In this document: in pieces, positions 6,408 through 9,194 of the stretch
Numbering within the stretch: position 1 is the stretch's first letter
How the letters are laid out: each line of letters opens with the position of its first letter
Source: a bacterium
GTDB lineage: Bacteria > Blakebacterota > Blakebacteria > Blakebacterales > Blakebacteraceae
NCBI GenBank assembly: GCA_025774615.1
Contig: JALGVQ010000116.1
Coordinates: 1-9,194 of the forward strand
Reading direction: 5' to 3'
Length of the DNA stretch: 9,194 bases
Position numbers and translations under genes: made by a program
The notes under the pieces: generated by a model
Told to the model about the DNA's origin: nothing
Databases searched by the model: none
Seen by the model: the letters and a program-made list of their open reading frames with translations, nothing else

Positions 6408-6423
6408 GTTCCTCCTGAGGAAC
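6408..6423. repeat. Inverted repeat GTTCCTC-CT-GAGGAAC
   Basis: Two perfect 7-base arms are separated by two bases. In DNA this could be a dimeric-protein site. In minus-strand RNA, allowing a hairpin loop would unpair some inner bases; the structure covers the AGGAGG of the small ORF. There is no T-run after either arm, so it is not a rho-independent terminator. Confidence 0.6.
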
Positions 6424-6503
6424 CATGAGAACCGGAATATCCCCCACATTTTTTCGAAATGGACTGCTCTTTCCGGCGATATCTCGATAGATCAGGAGAA
6501 TGG

Positions 6504-6516
6504 GACTGATTCAGTC
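6504..6516. repeat. Perfect 13-base palindrome GACTGA-T-TCAGTC at the end of the upstream gene
   Basis: Six-base arms flank a single central base, overlapping the stop codon (6515-6517) of the gene ending here. No U-run follows on the minus strand (the next bases are CCATTCTCC), so it does not look like an intrinsic terminator. It may be a small protein-binding site or chance. Confidence 0.45.
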
Positions 6517-7894
6517 AGAAAAATCTCAGCTTCAGCGTAACACCCGATATCCGTCCTTCCTGCAGGACACCGGTCGATGTGTTGACACCGTCTGCCATCC
6601 AGGGCGATATGGTGACGGTTAAACGATTCCGACCTGCCGAACCGGGCACCAGACCGGTCTGTCCTGCCGGTGACTCACGCAGTGTCCCGGTGATGAGGGC
6701 CGCTACAGCTCCAACCAGACGACCCGCCACAATCCCGCTCAGAGCGATCTTTGCCCGGTTCTCCGCCAACCGGGAATCCCTCCTCAATTCACGATACCGT
6801 TTCCACGATGATTCTGAGTCCCATCGCCACTCATAACCGATACCGGCAGGATACGCTTCCGAGGGGGAGCCGAGCCCTGATCGCTGGACGGCGTTATAGG
6901 TTGTGAAGTCGGGATAGAGCGCAAGTACCCGATAGTATCCGGAATCCTTGAGCCAGGGATCAGCTCCGGCATGAGATACTGCCCAGCGGCGACTGTCATC
7001 CAGCATCCAGTCGCTGTAGACGCTGAACGCCTTGAGACCACCCCAGAACATTCCCTCACAGAGCGTCAACACACCCGCCAGCCCGCGCTTTCCCTGCAGG
7101 CGCTGTCCCCAGCCGGGGAAGAGCAGGCTTCTGGCCGCCGCGCCCCAGGGTGTGAGTTCCCGGGATCGGGAGTGAGTGTTGCCGGAGGGCTCACCACCGC
7201 TGAAAAGAACTTCCGTACCGGCGGCAAGGTGATTCAGGAACACCAGCCCACCCGCGGTCAGGGACCACTTCAGGTATCGGTTCGCCTCGAAACGTCGATT
7301 CAGATAGCTCTCGCGTGATCGGGAGACTCCACGCCAGGGAACATCCCAGGAGGCGTGCCAGTCGGTCCAGCCGGGGGCGAACTGATCATATTTTCCGATC
7401 ATCTCGTAGTAATCGTGATCGCGTATATCCGCCGGAGGCAGGGTATGGTGATCGTGGGGCCAGGGAGACCCGGTGAGCGACTCGAAGGTCGTCAGATATT
7501 CGAGATACCGGTCCCTCTCCCAGTTGAGATCGGCGAACCGTTCATATTCCCCCTTCAGCCCCCTCCCCTCATGGCGTGCCCAGAGACCACTCCCGATCAG
7601 CGCAGCTTCGGTCGCGATGAGTCCCCACCCCCACGATCGCCCGGTCAGAATCTGACCACTGCCGGGCAGCGCCAGGGAGGCCAGCGCCGCTTTCCAGGGA
7701 AGGGAGGCATACTCCTCTTCCTGATCTGCCTGCCGGGAGGTCAGCGCGAGGAGTCGCAACCCTGATACTTCCCGATCGGGCAGTTCGATCCCGACCTGTT
7801 GAGCGTGCAGTGCCGGTATCGGGGAGAAGCCCGTTACCAGGAGGATCGCACATGCAAGCAGGACTGAATGACTTCTTCCGGTATACCGGTCCAT
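6515..7894 (-). CDS. Exported protein with two DUF5683-like PGxGQ modules, function unknown
   Basis: I do not know a specific function. The 459 residues begin with a signal peptide (MDRYTGRSH, hydrophobic core at about 10-24, likely cleavage after ALHA at 28-31). The body contains a module twice: SLALPGSGQ at 73-81 and SLLFPGWGQ at 256-264. Each is followed by a glycine-rich hydrophobic segment (about 82-106 and 265-291). Each half also ends in a charged stretch and another hydrophobic helix (about 209-226 and 382-402). This resembles the DUF5683 family of FCB-group bacteria, in duplicate. The C-terminus, alternating and ending VTLKLRFF, looks like a last outer-membrane strand, but this is weak. 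The ATG lies two bases after the upstream stop and gives the signal peptide at residue 1. The frame is open for 43 codons further upstream, but that part overlaps the preceding gene and lacks signal-peptide character. It is probably co-expressed with the secreted protein before it. Confidence 0.8.
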   Translation of the reverse strand: MDRYTGRSHSVLLACAILLVTGFSPIPALHAQQVGIELPDREVSGLRLLALTSRQADQEEEYASLPWKAALASLALPGSGQILTGRSWGWGLIATEAALIGSGLWARHEGRGLKGEYERFADLNWERDRYLEYLTTFESLTGSPWPHDHHTLPPADIRDHDYYEMIGKYDQFAPGWTDWHASWDVPWRGVSRSRESYLNRRFEANRYLKWSLTAGGLVFLNHLAAGTEVLFSGGEPSGNTHSRSRELTPWGAAARSLLFPGWGQRLQGKRGLAGVLTLCEGMFWGGLKAFSVYSDWMLDDSRRWAVSHAGADPWLKDSGYYRVLALYPDFTTYNAVQRSGLGSPSEAYPAGIGYEWRWDSESSWKRYRELRRDSRLAENRAKIALSGIVAGRLVGAVAALITGTLRESPAGQTGLVPGSAGRNRLTVTISPWMADGVNTSTGVLQEGRISGVTLKLRFF

Positions 7895-7896
7895 GA

Positions 7897-9194
7897 TCAC
7901 CGCACCACCATCAGGGTGAGCCGGTGTCGACCGAGACTCTTGCCAGGGTTCAGGGTTGTGATCGTGCCCACCTGCTCCACGACCAGATGGTAGATACCGG
8001 GAGCGAGATGGGAGACATCCCAAGTGGCTTCGACGACACGATTGAATCCCGTGGGATTGGATTCTGAAGAGAGGGTGGCAACGGTCCCGAGACGCGTGCC
8101 AGTGGCCGTAAAAGCCCGCACGATCAGGTCTCCCTCGAATCCCTCGGCCCGGATTGTGCAGCGGTCCCGGGTCGGATTCGGGTAGAGGTAGATGATGTCG
8201 GGGGCGATCGTCTCATCCTCAACAACCCCCTCCCTGAAATGCAGGGGGATTCCCCGACCACTGGCGCTTCCCCCCGGCCCCCCCCAGACCGGTTCGACTT
8301 CTGAAAGTCCTGTTGCTCCCAGCGAGTTGACCCGGAGACTGTCCTCGTCGCTGTACAGGAAGCGTATCGGCTCCGAGCCACCTCCTCCCAGTGTCACCGG
8401 GCTTATCGGACGGGTGGAGAGCTGGCGAGCGGGTCCAGCGGAGAGTTCTGCAACCGCGTTGAAAAGCATGACCTCGTCGGCATTGGTGAGACCGATCGTG
8501 ACACCGTCCGTCAGGGTGAGGGGAATTCCGATGAAAACAGGTGGATCCTCGGAGGCTCGCCCACCGGGGGCCGGTGGCCAACCAGCCACGGGCAGACCCT
8601 CGGCCCAGATGGCCCTGAGACCGTCAATGGTTGGCACGATCATGGCCGACTGGCGCATCGCCGACAGGTAGGCGACCGAGATAGTTCCGGTCGGATCAGG
8701 CAGGTCGAGACTCCATTTGACCTCCAGAACCTGCCAGGCGTTCCAGGCCAGCCACGTCAGGGTACCCCGGGCGGTCAGGGTCACGACATCCCATCCCCCC
8801 AGTGGAGCCGGGGTCGAATGGGGAGCAAAGAGATAATCGATGATGGGATCATCTCCGGTCCATACAACCCGGGATTCTCCACCACTCTCTGGTATCAGAT
8901 GGATCAGTTCCTCCTCGACGACAGCGATCCGTCTATAATCCCTGGAGCAGGTCAGTCGTGAGATTCCGGGGCGGGCGGACCATCCATCCACGATCCCCAT
9001 CTCGGTAATCTCGAATACCTCTCCCGTTTCCACCACGACAAGTGCAGTCGCCTTGTCCAACACGGGATAGCCAACCGGCCGGCAGGAGATCGTGGAACCG
9101 AGATCGAATGAAGCGGTCTCGGTTCCGAGTCCATCCAGGAAGGTGATGGATGACCCGGCAGCCACGACGATCCGGTCGTGGGCCAGAGTAAGTC
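7897..9194 (-). CDS. Secreted propeller-like protein with C-terminal T9SS-type sorting domain (N-terminus beyond right edge)
   Basis: About 431 residues are visible and the frame is still open at the right edge, so the start is outside the window. A GTG at 9165 is in frame but lies within what reads as continuous protein (LTLAHDRIVVAAGSSITFLDG), so I do not take it as the start. The body consists of short beta-strand-like segments of the kind VVVETGEVFEI, RIAVVEEELIHLI and VVTLTARGTLTWLAW, and a GLPVAGWPPAPGG motif, typical of propeller or VCBS-like surface proteins. The last 100 residues hold YLYPNPTRDRCTIRAEGF, a GDLIVRAFTATGTRLG strand, WDVSHLAPGIYHLVVE and a final LTLMVVR. This is the pattern of type IX secretion sorting domains, also similar to FlgD-like repeats. 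Such domains are removed during export and the protein is released or anchored at the cell surface. The molecular role is unknown. It is followed two bases later by the DUF5683-like gene. Confidence 0.82.
   Translation of the reverse strand, partial: LTLAHDRIVVAAGSSITFLDGLGTETASFDLGSTISCRPVGYPVLDKATALVVVETGEVFEITEMGIVDGWSARPGISRLTCSRDYRRIAVVEEELIHLIPESGGESRVVWTGDDPIIDYLFAPHSTPAPLGGWDVVTLTARGTLTWLAWNAWQVLEVKWSLDLPDPTGTISVAYLSAMRQSAMIVPTIDGLRAIWAEGLPVAGWPPAPGGRASEDPPVFIGIPLTLTDGVTIGLTNADEVMLFNAVAELSAGPARQLSTRPISPVTLGGGGSEPIRFLYSDEDSLRVNSLGATGLSEVEPVWGGPGGSASGRGIPLHFREGVVEDETIAPDIIYLYPNPTRDRCTIRAEGFEGDLIVRAFTATGTRLGTVATLSSESNPTGFNRVVEATWDVSHLAPGIYHLVVEQVGTITTLNPGKSLGRHRLTLMVVR
8278..8285. repeat. 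Eight-base G/C homopolymer in the propeller gene
   Basis: Eight C on the plus strand (G8 in the coding strand), beside a second run of six at 8270-8275, encode the glycine-rich segment VWGGPGGSASG just before the sorting domain. The frame is open through both runs. The low-complexity glycine stretch reads as a linker between the propeller body and the sorting domain. Confidence 0.7.

Larger units (their letters stand above)
6204..6514. other. AT-rich intergenic regulatory region upstream of mraZ
   Basis: This is the only gap of about 300 bases in the window, and its 6300-6400 part is far more AT-rich than the flanking genes. On the minus strand it contains, in transcription order, an inverted repeat (6408-6423), a possible 14-residue ORF (6405-6361), a short direct repeat ACCGT-TT-ACCGT as read on the plus strand (6349-6360), an AT-rich block upstream of a promoter candidate (6303-6330), the promoter (6302-6273), and three MraZ-type boxes (6263-6239). 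The stretch 6424-6503 shows nothing I can name. I found no convincing rho-independent terminator for the upstream gene pair, so read-through into mraZ is possible. Confidence 0.8.

Noticed and set aside
6504-6516. Palindrome as a transcription terminator of the upstream gene pair
   Set aside because: The stem is short, AT-balanced and not followed by a U-run on the minus strand.
7895-8023. N-terminal extension of the DUF5683-like gene by 43 codons
   Set aside because: It overlaps the coding end of the preceding gene, and the ATG at 7894 is followed at once by a clear signal peptide.

Overview
The window holds part of the division and cell-wall (dcw) cluster of a GC-rich diderm bacterium, preceded by two genes for envelope or secreted proteins. 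Every supported gene is on the minus strand, so transcription runs from the right edge to the left edge. The lineage is inferred, not proven. A protein with a C-terminal domain resembling the type IX secretion (T9SS, Por) sorting signal, a DUF5683-like membrane protein and high GC suggest the Fibrobacteres-Chlorobi-Bacteroidetes (FCB) superphylum or a neighbouring candidate phylum (Gemmatimonadota, Eisenbacteria, Krumholzibacteriota or Latescibacterota type) rather than a classical Bacteroidetes.

Layout in order of transcription: (1) 9194-7897, the C-terminal part of a propeller-like secreted protein ending in the sorting domain; its 5' end lies outside the window. (2) 7894-6515, a signal-peptide-bearing protein with two copies of a PGxGQ hydrophobic module, starting 2 bases after gene 1. 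(3) 6514-6204, the only long non-coding stretch. It is AT-rich and holds a sigma70-type promoter candidate, three MraZ-type boxes at exact 10-bp steps, an inverted repeat and a possible 14-residue ORF. (4) The dcw run: mraZ, a STAS-domain gene, rsmH, ftsL, ftsI with two PASTA domains, murE, and the start of murF, which is cut by the left edge.

The dcw genes form a single tight operon. The four junctions from rsmH to murF are all 4-base stop/start overlaps (GTGA, ATGA, ATGA, GTGA), implying translational coupling. MraZ probably represses the operon from its own operator. RsmH methylates 16S rRNA. FtsL and FtsI belong to the septal machine. MurE and MurF add the third residue and the D-Ala-D-Ala end of the peptidoglycan stem peptide, and the DNPR motif in MurE points to meso-diaminopimelate.

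The least ordinary points are: the STAS gene between mraZ and rsmH, which lacks the usual phosphorylatable serine; a run of ten G (coding strand) at the ftsL/ftsI junction, where it can act as the Shine-Dalgarno and is also a slippage site; and the internal duplication in the 7894-6515 gene. I saw no tRNA, rRNA, CRISPR array, insertion sequence or phage gene.
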